Source of the DNA: Heterostelium album PN500
Taxonomy: Eukaryota; Evosea; Eumycetozoa; Acytosteliales; Acytosteliaceae
Direction of reading: 5' to 3'
Length of the DNA stretch: 64,000 nt
Assembly: GCF_000004825.1 (NCBI RefSeq)
Contig: NW_008805078.1
Location: 1,237,414 to 1,301,413 of the forward strand
In this document: one piece after another, positions 1 through 10,326 of the stretch
Numbering within the stretch: position 1 is the stretch's first letter
How the letters are laid out: every line of letters begins with the position of its first letter
Made by a program: the position numbers and the translations under genes
The notes under the pieces: generated by a model
The model's database searches: none
What the model was told of the DNA's origin: nothing
What the model saw: only the letters and a program-made list of their open reading frames with translations

Positions 1-96
1 GTGACAGGATCGATTGCATTGATTTCAAGAGTATTTGCATATTGGAATGATCGATTGGTGCGAAGTAATAATGATGATTCAAAGATCGATCTATAG
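1..96 (+). CDS. 3' end of an unidentified gene (partial)
   Basis: Frame 1 is open from the window edge to a TAG at 94-96 and encodes 31 residues ending SNNDDSKIDL. The stretch has a mixed codon composition and is less AT-rich than the spacer that follows, which is what a coding C-terminus looks like in this genome. The rest of the gene lies outside the window, so no family can be named. It could also be chance, as the open length is short. Confidence 0.35.
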   Translation: MTGSIALISRVFAYWNDRLVRSNNDDSKIDL

Positions 97-879
97 GATT
101 TCAAAGACGATCTACTGTAATCTCTTACTCTTAACTCATTTGGGTTGAACAACAAGTATTTTGATCTATTTTCATATATGAATAAAACAAATACTATCTA
201 CCACTGAGAGATCATAACTAACAACTATTTTTTTGATAACTATTAATGGTAATTGATCAATCATTGTTTTATATAATTATATAAATATGTGATCATTCTT
301 TTATTCCTTTTAAATTAATCACCATCATAAACAAACAGTGTTATTTTTGTTTTTTTTTGAAAAGAAACAACTAAAAATTCTTGGTTTTTTTTGTAAGAAA
401 TTTTTTTGATAAATTAAAGAAAAAATTAAAATAATTAAAGTTAATTAATTTTAATAAATAAATAAATCTATTCTTTGTTCTAAGATAGAACATGTTAATT
501 TTAGTATAAATTATGTCATAGTTTTATTTAATTACTTACTTAAAAAATGACCAGGTAAAGTTTTTTTTTTTCATTAATAAAAATTTGCAATTTTACCAAA
601 ACAGGAGGGGTTACAATTAATAGTAATCTATTAAAAATGCCCAGGGTACAAAATGATTTAATTAGATCGGAATCATTATGTTTATTAGATTGATAAAAGA
701 TGAAGTTCAACTTTCCTAACTGATCTATTTTCAAATAATATCAATGACAAACCAGGATATTGAACTTTTTTTGACTTTCCAAATAATATAAATAGGAAAC
801 TTATCATTCTCCTAACTTTCATCAAAATATCAAATATCAATTCAAACTAAATTACCCAATCCAATTCAAAATTAATAAA
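97..879. other. AT-rich intergenic region
   Basis: Spacer between the left-edge gene and the small gene at 880. It contains long T and A runs and no convincing coding frame. A 64-codon open frame on the minus strand (540-734) is lysine/isoleucine-rich and looks like chance. The last 100 bases before 880 become C-rich with few G, as is common in 5' leaders here. Confidence 0.6.
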
Positions 880-1038
880 ATGCTTGCCGCCAATAGTTTA
901 AGACAACTCCAAGTTAAAGTATTCACTTTAGCAAGACAAAATCCAAAGACAACTCTAGCTCTGGTTGGTGGTGCTACCGCTTGTGACTATTTACTTATCA
1001 AAAGCTACCTTCAATCCAACTCTGACTCCAAGCAATAG
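880..1038 (+). CDS. Small 52-residue protein, probably mitochondrial and single-pass
   Basis: An uninterrupted frame starts ATGCTTGCCGCC and stops at TAG 1036-1038. The N-terminus (residues 1-20, MLAANSLRQLQVKVFTLARQ) has Arg, Lys and Gln and no acidic residue, as in an amphipathic mitochondrial presequence. Residues 24-40 (TTLALVGGATACDYLLI) form a short hydrophobic, Gly/Ala-rich stretch that could cross the inner membrane. The C-terminus is polar (SNSDSKQ). Codon use is markedly better than in the flanks, and an A-rich leader precedes the ATG. I do not recognise the family. The length and layout resemble small accessory subunits of respiratory complexes, but that is inference. Confidence 0.7.
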   Translation: MLAANSLRQLQVKVFTLARQNPKTTLALVGGATACDYLLIKSYLQSNSDSKQ

Positions 1039-1483
1039 ATAATTCTCATTATTCTAAATAAGAATAGAATGTATCTTAAATCTTAATGTCTAATCATACT
1101 TCAATATCCAATAAACCATTTATGTTAATTATTATTATTATAATTAATAAGTTAACATCCTTTTAATTCTAAATTAGAATTAGTTTTTAAATTTATTATT
1201 CATTTGTGGTGTGATCTGTTTAGATCTATTTTTGTTGTAAATTTCATAATCACTTATCAATTGTAACTTTTAAAAAATCTGAGTAATCCAACCTAAAAAA
1301 AATCTTAAAAGAAAACAAAATATAATTTTGATCAAAATTTTAGATATTATTATAAACCCATTTTTTGACATCTCGATTCGCCAAATGTCAAACATGTTTC
1401 GGTTAATTTCTAAAAAAAAAAACTTTAAAGTTCATTTCTTAAAATCTTAAACAAATCAGAATCATTGATAACAAATAAAATTA
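1039..1483. other. Intergenic region
   Basis: AT-rich spacer between two small plus-strand genes. It holds the 3' flank of the 880 gene and the leader of the 1484 gene. No other coding signal is visible. Confidence 0.55.
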
Positions 1484-1776
1484 ATGACAAGTAAGAACTT
1501 TCTTTAAATATTTTATAAACCAATTGACTAACAATTATTCTCATTGGATAGCAAAACAAAAAGGCAGAGACCCAGTTCAAAAAGTAAAATTATTAATATT
1601 ATTTTATTTATATAATTTTAAACAAAAATATTAAAATACATGTATAACTAATAATTTCTTTTTTGTTTATATAGCCAGGTAGTTCTTGGAAACCAATAAC
1701 CCCACCTCTAGTGTATGTACCGAATAATCCTCCACCCCATGATTTCAACAAAGGAGTCCATGAATTCAGACCTTAA
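1484..1776 (+). CDS. Micro-protein of 46 residues encoded by three exons
   Basis: Spliced gene, join(1484..1490, 1552..1583, 1675..1776). The introns begin GTAAGA and GTAAAA and end in TAG. The first exon is only 7 bases (ATG ACA A). The product begins MTTKQKGRDPVQK and continues PGSSWKPITPPLVYVPNNPP before ending HDFNKGVHEFRP. It is basic, proline-rich and has no membrane segment or signal peptide. The reading frame is kept across both junctions and the third exon is far less AT-rich than the introns, which supports a real gene. No family is recognised; the composition is that of an intrinsically disordered small protein. Confidence 0.65.
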
Positions 1777-2050
1777 ACCAAGCTATCTTGTTGTTTTCTA
1801 AACAAAATAAAATCAAAGAGATTTTGTTCAAAGCTAAATTCTTTTTTATAAAGTGATATGAAATTCCAAATTTATTAACCTAATTTAATTTTGAGAGTTT
1901 CCACACCAAAACAATTTAATGGACTATTGTTGAAGTTTATAGCCTATTAAGTTTTATAGTAAATACAAAATATATATATATAATAGTTGATTTGTTGTTG
2001 TTGTTATGATTTGATTAAATTATTATTATTATTATTATTATTTGGTGCGG

Positions 2051-4293
2051 TCAATCGAAAATTTGATTATAATTCTCTAGTATATGAGTGATAACCTGAC
2101 TACTTGAATCCAACATTATAGACAATACGTTTTCCTCTGGTGATTTCATCAGACTCGGACCAAACATCAAACCTAAATTGTGCGCGTGCATCATATTGCT
2201 TGAACTATGCTTGGTTACATCCACCAAAAATCTCATCAACTCTTTGATTAAACATTGATTATACTCTGGTAATCCCAAAACCAACTGTTTAATAGCACCT
2301 GATTTCTCATTATCATTTAATTCTAAACAATAAGATATTCGATTAATATTATTATTCCAATATATTTGTATCTATAATAATAGTTATACTTACTTTGTGT
2401 CTTTATAAAATCATTATGATATTTAAATGTAAATACAGGCACCGATAGTTGTCTTAAAAACTTTTTAAGTGTGCTAGAAACTACGTGAACACAACAATCC
2501 GCCGGTATATCGAATCCATGTTGGAGCAATGATTTCATCAAAGTTTCAACTTCCGATTGATTTCCACCAACTCTAAATAGACCTTCTGTATCTAAAGCTA
2601 TAGAAATGATTTGAAACATTAATAACTTATATATAAAAATTAATTAATTTTAAATATAAATACCTTTATCAACCCATAAAAAGTCAATACACTTTGTAAC
2701 TAACAATGGTATCTTTCTGTTGGTTGCATCTCTATTATTTTCACGTGAAATAACAGCCTCCAGAGTCATACCCATCGGTGTCTTTGGTGCTGTACTCATA
2801 TCTATAGGTTGACTATAACTTCTATTTCTTTGTATTTTTCTATCTTTTGTAACTTCTTTTGGTTTCTATAGAAATAAATAAAGAAAATAAACAGATATAT
2901 TATTAATAAACTAATTCTAATATAAATATTATGAAAATAAATAAAACTTACAAGTTGAGCTGCAGGTTTTACAGTTAAATTATTAAATGAAATCGGACCA
3001 CTACTTCTTGTTGTTGTCAACTCTATACTATAGTTTTTAATTAAATCTGATTTATATTTTTCTACATTGTCGTGAATAGCCGACAACTTTTCTTCAATAA
3101 ACTGTTTGTAAAATTTCGATTTCATTTGAGTACCAGATGATGGATGAAAATTAGCAATATCTAAAAATATATAATAATGAAAGATGATGATGATGATGAT
3201 GATGATTAATAAAAGAATATAAATAGAGATTGATTGATTCTTTGCTTTGCTTACCTTCTTTTGTAAAAAATTTCGATTTTCTTTGTTTTAATTTCTGTGC
3301 TCTAAATTCCTCGGGGTTGTCCAACATCTTTTTGTATTCCGATGAGATTGTTTCTTTGAATTGAGTTGCCTTCTCGTTGGACTTTAGTGATCCTGTTGCA
3401 TTTGAAGAATCTTTCTGTTTGCTCGGTGATTTGAGTGAGCCTGTCGATGTAACGCGAGCGACGACTTGCGCGCCACTGCCACTGGCACTTCCAACCGTGT
3501 TGATATTGATCGTTGGAGGTTTGATATCGGGGTGAATGATTGTTGATTCCGAACGTTCGTGTCTACTTAGTATAATCGATGATCTATTTATTGCACTACC
3601 GCTGTTGTTGTTATTGTTGCTTGGACTGTTGCTCAGTTCCACTTCAGGTTTTGCAGAGGCGATTGTGTAGCTGTAGGCGCGGCCTGTCGAAGGTGATTTC
3701 AACTCCTCTTCTTCCTCCTCGATGATACTGCTGTTTGTACTGCTGGAATCGTCTGGAACCACGCCGTTGCCTTCGTCTTCATCGTCCTCGTATGACTCAT
3801 CGTAACTCTCAGTGTCTTCCTCGCCAAACAAGACGTCCTCCTCCGAGACGTCCTTGATGATGACTTCTCCGTCAAACTCATAGTCCACCAGAGTATCGCG
3901 TAGTTGTTCATACGATGATTTCAATGGATTGTTACTAGCGAAATTAGTAATACTATTAATCGGTGAAAGTGGTGATGTTGGTGTTGTACTTGGTGTAGTC
4001 GATCCACTTGTTGATGCATTTACATTATTATTATTGTTATTACTATTGTTATTACTATTATTATTATTATTAACTACACCAATTGGTAGTAGAGGTGGTG
4101 GTTGTAATGGTGCTGGTGTTGATATGGGAGGTGATGAAGTTGACCTCTGATGATGTGTAGATGTTAAATGTTGACTCTTTAAATAATTGATTTGTGATGT
4201 TGTTGTTGGTAATTTACTATTATTATTATTATTATTATTACTGCTATTTGTTGATGTATTATTTACACCATTAAAACTTTTTATGTTACTCAT
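2051..4293 (-). CDS. RhoGAP-domain protein
   Basis: Five exons, complement(join(2051..2322, 2394..2597, 2664..2865, 2952..3160, 3255..4293)), give 641 residues with frame preserved at every GT-AG junction. Residues 1-345 are low complexity (Asn, Ser, Thr, an acidic patch at about 150-200), followed by a basic segment containing YKKMLDNPEEFRAQ. The RhoGAP domain occupies roughly 445-641. The arginine finger is Arg492 in ALDTEGLFRVGG, and the later block HAHNLGLMFGPSLMKSPEEN carries the conserved Asn-Leu-x-x-x-F-x-P motif. RhoGAPs speed GTP hydrolysis by Rho/Rac GTPases and so turn off actin-remodelling signals. The protein ends soon after the GAP domain. Assignment to the family is secure; the target GTPase and the individual gene name are unknown. 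Confidence 0.92.
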
Positions 4294-6223
4294 TATTTAT
4301 AAAAATATTATTACAAATTATAATTTTGAAAAAAAAACTAAATTATAATTAAAAATATCTAAAAACTATTAATATTATTATTACTATTATTACAACAAAA
4401 ACTAACTAACTAAAATTTTACTTGATAGATAGATCTTCTTAATATCTATTATATTATGTTATTGTTATTGGTTATTTTATCTATATATGTAAGTAAGTAA
4501 GTACTAGATAGGTGAAGTAATGGTTGGTATGGATGATGATGATGATGTTGTTGATATTGATGATGAAGTTGTTGTGGAGAGGAGGTGTGTGGTTGGTTGG
4601 TTTGTAGTCGTTGGCATAAAAATAGATCAACTACTCCTGTTTTGTGCACTTTTTTGTTTTTTGTTTGAAAAAAAAATTAAAAACCAAATAACCTTTCTTT
4701 TCTTTTGCTTTTCTTTGCTACTCCTAATTGCTCTTCTCTTCTGTCTATATTTAATTTGAAATTAATTAGTTGGTTAATATTAACCTTAATTTAGATATTA
4801 ACTACAAATTTAATTGATATGATTTCAATTGAATTGATTTTTCAATTGAATTACTGATTTGAATTGAATTAAAAACAAAAACAAATGCTAACAACAACAT
4901 TATTATTATATTTTAATATTTATTTGAAACCAATATAATATAGTTCCTTACTACTCATGTCTATCTTTATCATTAAATCTTTCTCACTCTTTCTCCCACT
5001 CACTATATATACATTGTTTTATTATATTTTATATTTTATGATGTGTTTACTTGAGCGTGTGTGTGAGTGTCAATACCAGTGTGTGAGCGTGTGTGCTTGT
5101 TGAAATGATTGTTTGTTTAGCAAGTTGCGTGAGAGAGTAACGTGAGCTTACTTGTTAATATACGTGTTTATTTGATTGAATCTCATATATAGTTGTAATA
5201 TATATAGATTTATTTATTCATCAATTTGTTTATTATTTTTATTTGACTTGACTAAGAGTTGAATTGGAGTTGTATAGAATAGAATGGATAACACATGTTT
5301 TTTATTGTAGCTACAACATATATAAATACATATAACAATGATCGATAATTAGTGATTATGATGATAATGGTAATGATGTTGTTAATAAAATCCAACAAAA
5401 CAAAATGAAAATGCAATTCAATTTATAACATAGATATAATTTACTTTATATTTGATATATAATATATACTGATGTCTGTCTTGACCTGTAATGTTTGTTT
5501 CCAACAAACTAATTTATTAAAAGATCAGATAATAGATAAGCTAATGCCTTAGGTAGTACTACTTTTTCAATAAAAAATTATAATATTGTTTTGTTTGCTT
5601 GCTTGTTACTATTATTAAGATCTGATTGCTTTAGTGTTGATATAAATTTATATCTTATCGTTGGGTGTGTGGTTGGTAAAATAATATTATTTTCTGTGTT
5701 ATTATTATTATTAATACTGTATTGTTTTATAAATTATTATGTGAAAGGAAATAATTATAATTATATGAGTCGAATTTAAGTTTACTGAAAAAATTGATAT
5801 TTATATTTATGAATGATTTTGATTAAATCAATGTTTTTTTAATTTAATTTTTTTTTTGAAAAATTAATTATAGTTTTTTTTAAATTTTTTTTTAAAAAAA
5901 ATAATAATAAACCTGGTCTAATTCTAATAATTTATTATTATTTTTTTATAATTACAAAAGATTATTTATATATATATTTTTATCGTTATTTCTTTTATTT
6001 TTGATATAAAATAAAATAAAAATAAAGTTTTACCCCAACAGATTTTTTTCATAAAAACAAACACCTTATGAGAAAAGATTTGATTTCGATTTCGGGTGCA
6101 CATTTTTGCAGTAAAAAAATAAATTTTTTTTTTTTTTTTTATATAATCAATTATGGATTCTTAAAAACAAAAAAATTATTTATTCTAAAGTAAAAAAAAA
6201 AGTAAAAACTGCTTGGTCGATTT
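4294..6223. other. Long intergenic region upstream of the RhoGAP gene
   Basis: About 1.9 kb without a supported gene. It lies 5' of the minus-strand RhoGAP gene and 3' of the minus-strand GTPase gene, so it probably holds the RhoGAP promoter and leader. Simple repeats (GATGAT at 4530-4570, TG-rich 5050-5100) and runs of A or T are present. Short open frames at 4449-4759 and 5591-5779 lack coding character. Confidence 0.55.
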
Positions 6224-7337
6224 TTAAATCTCTACTTTTTGATTTTCTGAATCTCTTTCTTCCAACAAAACGAAATTTAGTAACTCTTTTCTACAGATAG
6301 GGCAAGTTGAATTGTTAAGTAACCATGTTCTAAGGCAATCGAAATGAAAAGTATGATAACATGGTGTGATAAATATATCGTTGGTAATCTCTTCTAAACA
6401 GATTGAATCTAATACCCCAAACAACTTTAAGTGCTTGTCTTTACCTTTGATATTCTTAACGAACGCAGAGTAGATACGATCCATCTCTGTCATTCCTTTC
6501 AAATTGAAGAATCGAACGATACACTCAAGGAGATGTTTCAATTTACAAACTTTAAGTTCCATCATAGATTCTTGTAATCTATGCTGGTAAATTAACTTTA
6601 GAAGTTTGGATTTGGTAGTTGCTCTTCTTGGATAGAAACCTCTATCGATACCATTATCCACATCTTGGATGAATGTACCAACTACAAAACGATTCGGTCC
6701 AAACTTTTGAAGCAACTGTGTGAATCCAGCATGCTGGATTATGAGGCAATCTATAATAGGTCTCTTCACTAACAGAGGGCTGATCATTATGAGTAATTAA
6801 TAGTAATGATCTCGAATAGAAATCTTTGCCAAAGACAGTTTCATAGAGTTTGAAAAGTTGTTTCTCTTCTTCACTAAATCTATTGTGTGCCATCACAACA
6901 ATGATTAAAGAGAATCCAATTCTATAGTTAAAGAGTACTTCGTAAATTCCAGAAATCTTTTGTTCGATGGTGAATCTTGGATCAGTGAAACCAATAGTGT
7001 CGAGAAGGATATGATTTCCATTGTAGTATGCATAAACATTATCAGTGCATCCATCCACAAGATTAATATCACCAACTTTGGCTGGACCTTCAAGATCTTT
7101 CTTGGAAACACCGTCTCTCAACAAAGCATTGATAGCTGAGCTCTTTCCAACCTTTGAACCACCAACAACAATAATTCTTTGTTTTTCCTTAATATCTCCA
7201 ATTGATAAAAGTAGTGGATTATTATTGTTAATATTTGTATTATTATTGTTGATACTAACACTGTTATTATTATTGTTGTTAATATTGTTGATATTAATTT
7301 CTTGGTTTAATAGTGCACGACTGTTTGAATTACCCAT
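6224..7337 (-). CDS. AIG1/GIMAP-type GTPase fused to a RING-H2 finger, with one frameshift
   Basis: The protein starts MGNSNSR, a good N-myristoylation motif (Gly2, Ser6), then an Asn-rich linker and an AIG1-type G domain: G1 GGSKVGKSS at 59-67, G3 LLDTIGF, G4 THND. Just after G4 the frame changes. The first frame runs 7337 to 6654; the second covers the rest of the G domain (FTQLLQKFGPNRFVVG), a helical linker and a C-terminal RING (ICLEEI, PCYHTFHFDC, CPICRKEL), stopping at 6224. The sequence has one extra base relative to a single frame, with no intron-like sequence, near a perfect 18-bp palindrome at 6723-6740. The first RING ligand position is Asp rather than Cys. AIG1 GTPases bind membranes; a RING suggests a ubiquitin ligase. 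The fusion is seen in the sequence, the ligase activity is inferred. It may be a pseudogene, an assembly error or a recoded gene. Confidence 0.8.
6723..6740. repeat. Perfect 18-bp palindrome at the frameshift
   Basis: AATCCAGCATGCTGGATT is identical to its reverse complement. It lies inside the GTPase reading frame, exactly where the coding frame changes. Palindromes promote both replication slippage and sequencing errors, so it is a likely cause of the indel whichever explanation is right. Confidence 0.85.
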
Positions 7338-7629
7338 TCTAATATTTATCTCTATGACATATAAAATTAATTATAAAATAAAAACAATACAATTATTTTA
7401 GAGTCTTTGCAAAAAATTTGTATTCAACTTAAATTTTCACTTTGGGTTTTTTGTAAGATTTTAAAATTAGACATCTGTTATTTTTTATAAGCTCTTTTAA
7501 TTTTAGCCAACTTCTTTGCGTAAATTTAGTGAAATTAAATTTTAGTCCTAAAGCAAATGACTTAAAATTGAAACATTAAAGACAACTTATTTTAGGTAAA
7601 GTAACACAACACCCCCAAAAAAATTGAAT

Positions 7630-9426
7630 TTATTCTAAAAATAATTGAGATACTCTGAAATAATGATTGAAATTTGATTTGTGAATGATTTTCGCAACTC
7701 TTTTATCTTGATAATTATCTTTAAATAGCCAGCCAACCAATAGATAATAATTTGAATCTATCTTTCTGATATGACACTTATCTTTACTCAAACCCAAATA
7801 TTTAAATATGATATTGGTGAGAGTTGGTGGAATGTAAAGTGGATATTGGAATGAAAAGTTAATGATTAATGTTCGCACAAAATTTGGAATCACATAGAAT
7901 GGTAATTTTTTTATAGTTCCAGTTCTATCTCTTATTTCAAGAGTTTCAACTGATGTTGGAATTGTTACTGTATTGAAAAAAAGTTCTTCGAAACTGATAC
8001 TAAGATATTTGATTCCATATGGAAGTGTTTGTAAATTCAAACGACCTTTGATAATTCTCTGTTCGATTCCTTCTTTCATTATTTTGACTTCCAAATGATC
8101 GATATTTAGAGTTGTATATGGAAAGTTTGAATGGGTGAGTTTGTCAATCTTGAGGTTTGGCAAAACTGATTCTGGTAAGCTGCTGACTGATAACTCTTCC
8201 AGGTGATATTGTATTGTCTCTGGAAACATCTCTTTGAAGTCATATAAATTTACGCTATTGATTTGTGAATGATAGAGCGATAGATATTTGATTGCTGGTG
8301 ATAATGCTGATTTCAAATGATATCTAGAACTAAGTGCTAGACTTGTCAATGTTGGTGGAAGATCTGACAGGTTTAAAGCATTCTCATTGCTAAAACCTAG
8401 AATTAGAGTTGTTAAATTTGGTAGAGATTTCATAAAAGGAATCCAACTTGAAGGTACAAATTGAAGAGTTTGGAGAGTCTGTGGTAAATAATGTTCGTTT
8501 ATAATTGTAGGTGGGAAGCCAAGAAATCGTAGAGACTCAAGATTCGGCGGAAGTACTCCAGCTTTGGCGAGTTGATTGGGCTTGGCTCTGCTTAAAGTTA
8601 GACTCCTGAGAGATAAAGGTAGAACACCTGGCTCTATTGGTTGATCTTTTCGAAGTCCAAAGAATATGCTCTTCAAACCATCTGGTAGCATACCTTTAGT
8701 GAGGTGATTACTTAAAAGTGATCTGATGGTCAGCTCCTCTAAACCAGATGGAAAGCAATCTTTAGTGAAATCTTCAATTGATGAACCACTGAAATGTAGA
8801 AACTTGGTGGTTGGTGGTAGTTTCATTTTGAAGTTTTTGAGACCATTTATCTTTATGATGTTTGACGAGAGCAATGCATCATCAGGAAGATCTACTTTGG
8901 CAGATATAAAAATCTCTCTAACAGTTGTAAGTATACCGTATTGAGAAAATGTTTCTATGAAAATATATAAATATATAAATATTAATTGATAAAGATTAGA
9001 AGAGATTCTCTATTTTGTTTTTATTCAATGTAAGTAAGAATTCATTTCTTATATGGCTACTGCTTACTTACTTTGATCTAATGTTAAATCGTAAAAATCA
9101 TTAATAATTTTAGTGTCATTATCTAAGATCATCATCGAAACAATCTCTTTAAACTCTAATGAAGTCGAATATACAGATTGATAGGAACCTACTGTATTTG
9201 TTGTGTTGTGAGACTGCTGATCATTGTTTATTGGTGATGGTGATGATGTTGGTATTTTTAAAGTGTTATTAACATTGAACAACAGATATTTATTTCTGTT
9301 GTCAAACCATCTCTTGCAAACTAAACTAAAACAAACTCTATCTATGTTATCAGTTATATTATTAACTATTACACTTATCAATACAAAAGGCAAATTTATA
9401 AACATAATATTATTATCTTGTGACAT
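7630..9426 (-). CDS. FNIP-repeat protein with F-box-like N-terminus
   Basis: Two exons, complement(join(7630..8954, 9072..9426)), donor GTAAGT and acceptor CATAG, give 559 residues. Residues 8-45 (INLPFVLISVIVNNITDN, then SLVCKRWFDNRN) look like the F-box-type motif found at the start of many dictyostelid FNIP proteins. The second exon is a run of about 22-residue leucine-rich units such as LPPNLESLRF, LPQTLQTLQF and LPPTLTSLAL, the FNIP/IP22 type of LRR. The C-terminus (SNYYLLVGWLF) matches the ends of the related genes at 57.5-60.2 kb. FNIP proteins are a large amoebal family of mostly unknown function; coupling to SCF ubiquitin ligases through the F-box is an inference. Confidence 0.88.
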
Positions 9427-10326
9427 GAATAAATAATCGTAAAGTTTTAATTAATGTTATAATATTATAGGACAAGTTATAAGATGAAATTAAAATCAAC
9501 TTCATCATTATTTATAAAAAAAACTATTTTGGTTTTTAGAATAAACATTGTGGTTTAATACCTGCTCAGTCTCTTTAAAACCATCGGTCGCCTGATTATG
9601 TATTTTTATATAAATCTTTGTCTTGTTAAAATTATATTATTATATTACACTTTTACAAAATTCTGTTCAGATAATAATTGAGATAAATATATTACTTACC
9701 ACCAAACAAAAAACTATAAGATTTTTATCTTATAAAAAATGGTATCTTTTCTTGAAGAGCAAATAGAAAATTTCCAAAAAAAAAATAAAAATGGGTGGTT
9801 AATATGATTGGGGCACAATTTTTTTGTTTTTGTTTTTTTTTTTTTTTACTTTTAAGTTTTGTTATTCTTATGTTTCTATTTAATATTAATAAAACTATAT
9901 CTAATTGATTTTACATATATATGATAGAAACTAAGAAGTTAAACATTTATTACTATCATCACTTTTAAGAAATATTTTTTTTACATTGTTTACTCAGTTT
10001 CTGAAGATTCATTTTTAATTTTGTGACGTTTTTAAAGTAACAAAAAAATATCTGATTATTGTTGGTAAAAGTCGACTTGTATTATTATTCATTTTATCAA
10101 TATTGATATCATTCAATATATAAATATCATCTTATCATCATCATTATAATATAGAACTATTTATATTTAATATTTAGATATTATTGTTGATTGAATAATA
10201 CTACTATTTTGATGGTTTAATGTAATACAAATATAAATATATCATTTCACATTATATTTTATTAGTAATAGTATATCATATAAATAGAGAGAGAGAGAGT
10301 ATATAAAATAGAAATAATAATAAAAA
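9427..10326. other. Divergent intergenic region
   Basis: About 0.9 kb between two divergently transcribed genes (FNIP protein, minus; C2-TPR-PH protein, plus), so it should contain both promoters. It shows long A and T runs and a short GAGAGAGA tract at about 10287. No RNA gene or coding frame is evident. Confidence 0.55.

Noticed and set aside
3929-4150. Plus-strand open frame rich in Leu opposite the RhoGAP first exon
   Set aside because: It is the complement of Asn/Ser homopolymer codons of the real minus-strand gene.
4449-4759. Overlapping open frames on both strands upstream of the RhoGAP gene
   Set aside because: Low-complexity His/Gln or Asp/Val repeats from simple GATGAT-type DNA; best seen as leader/promoter sequence.
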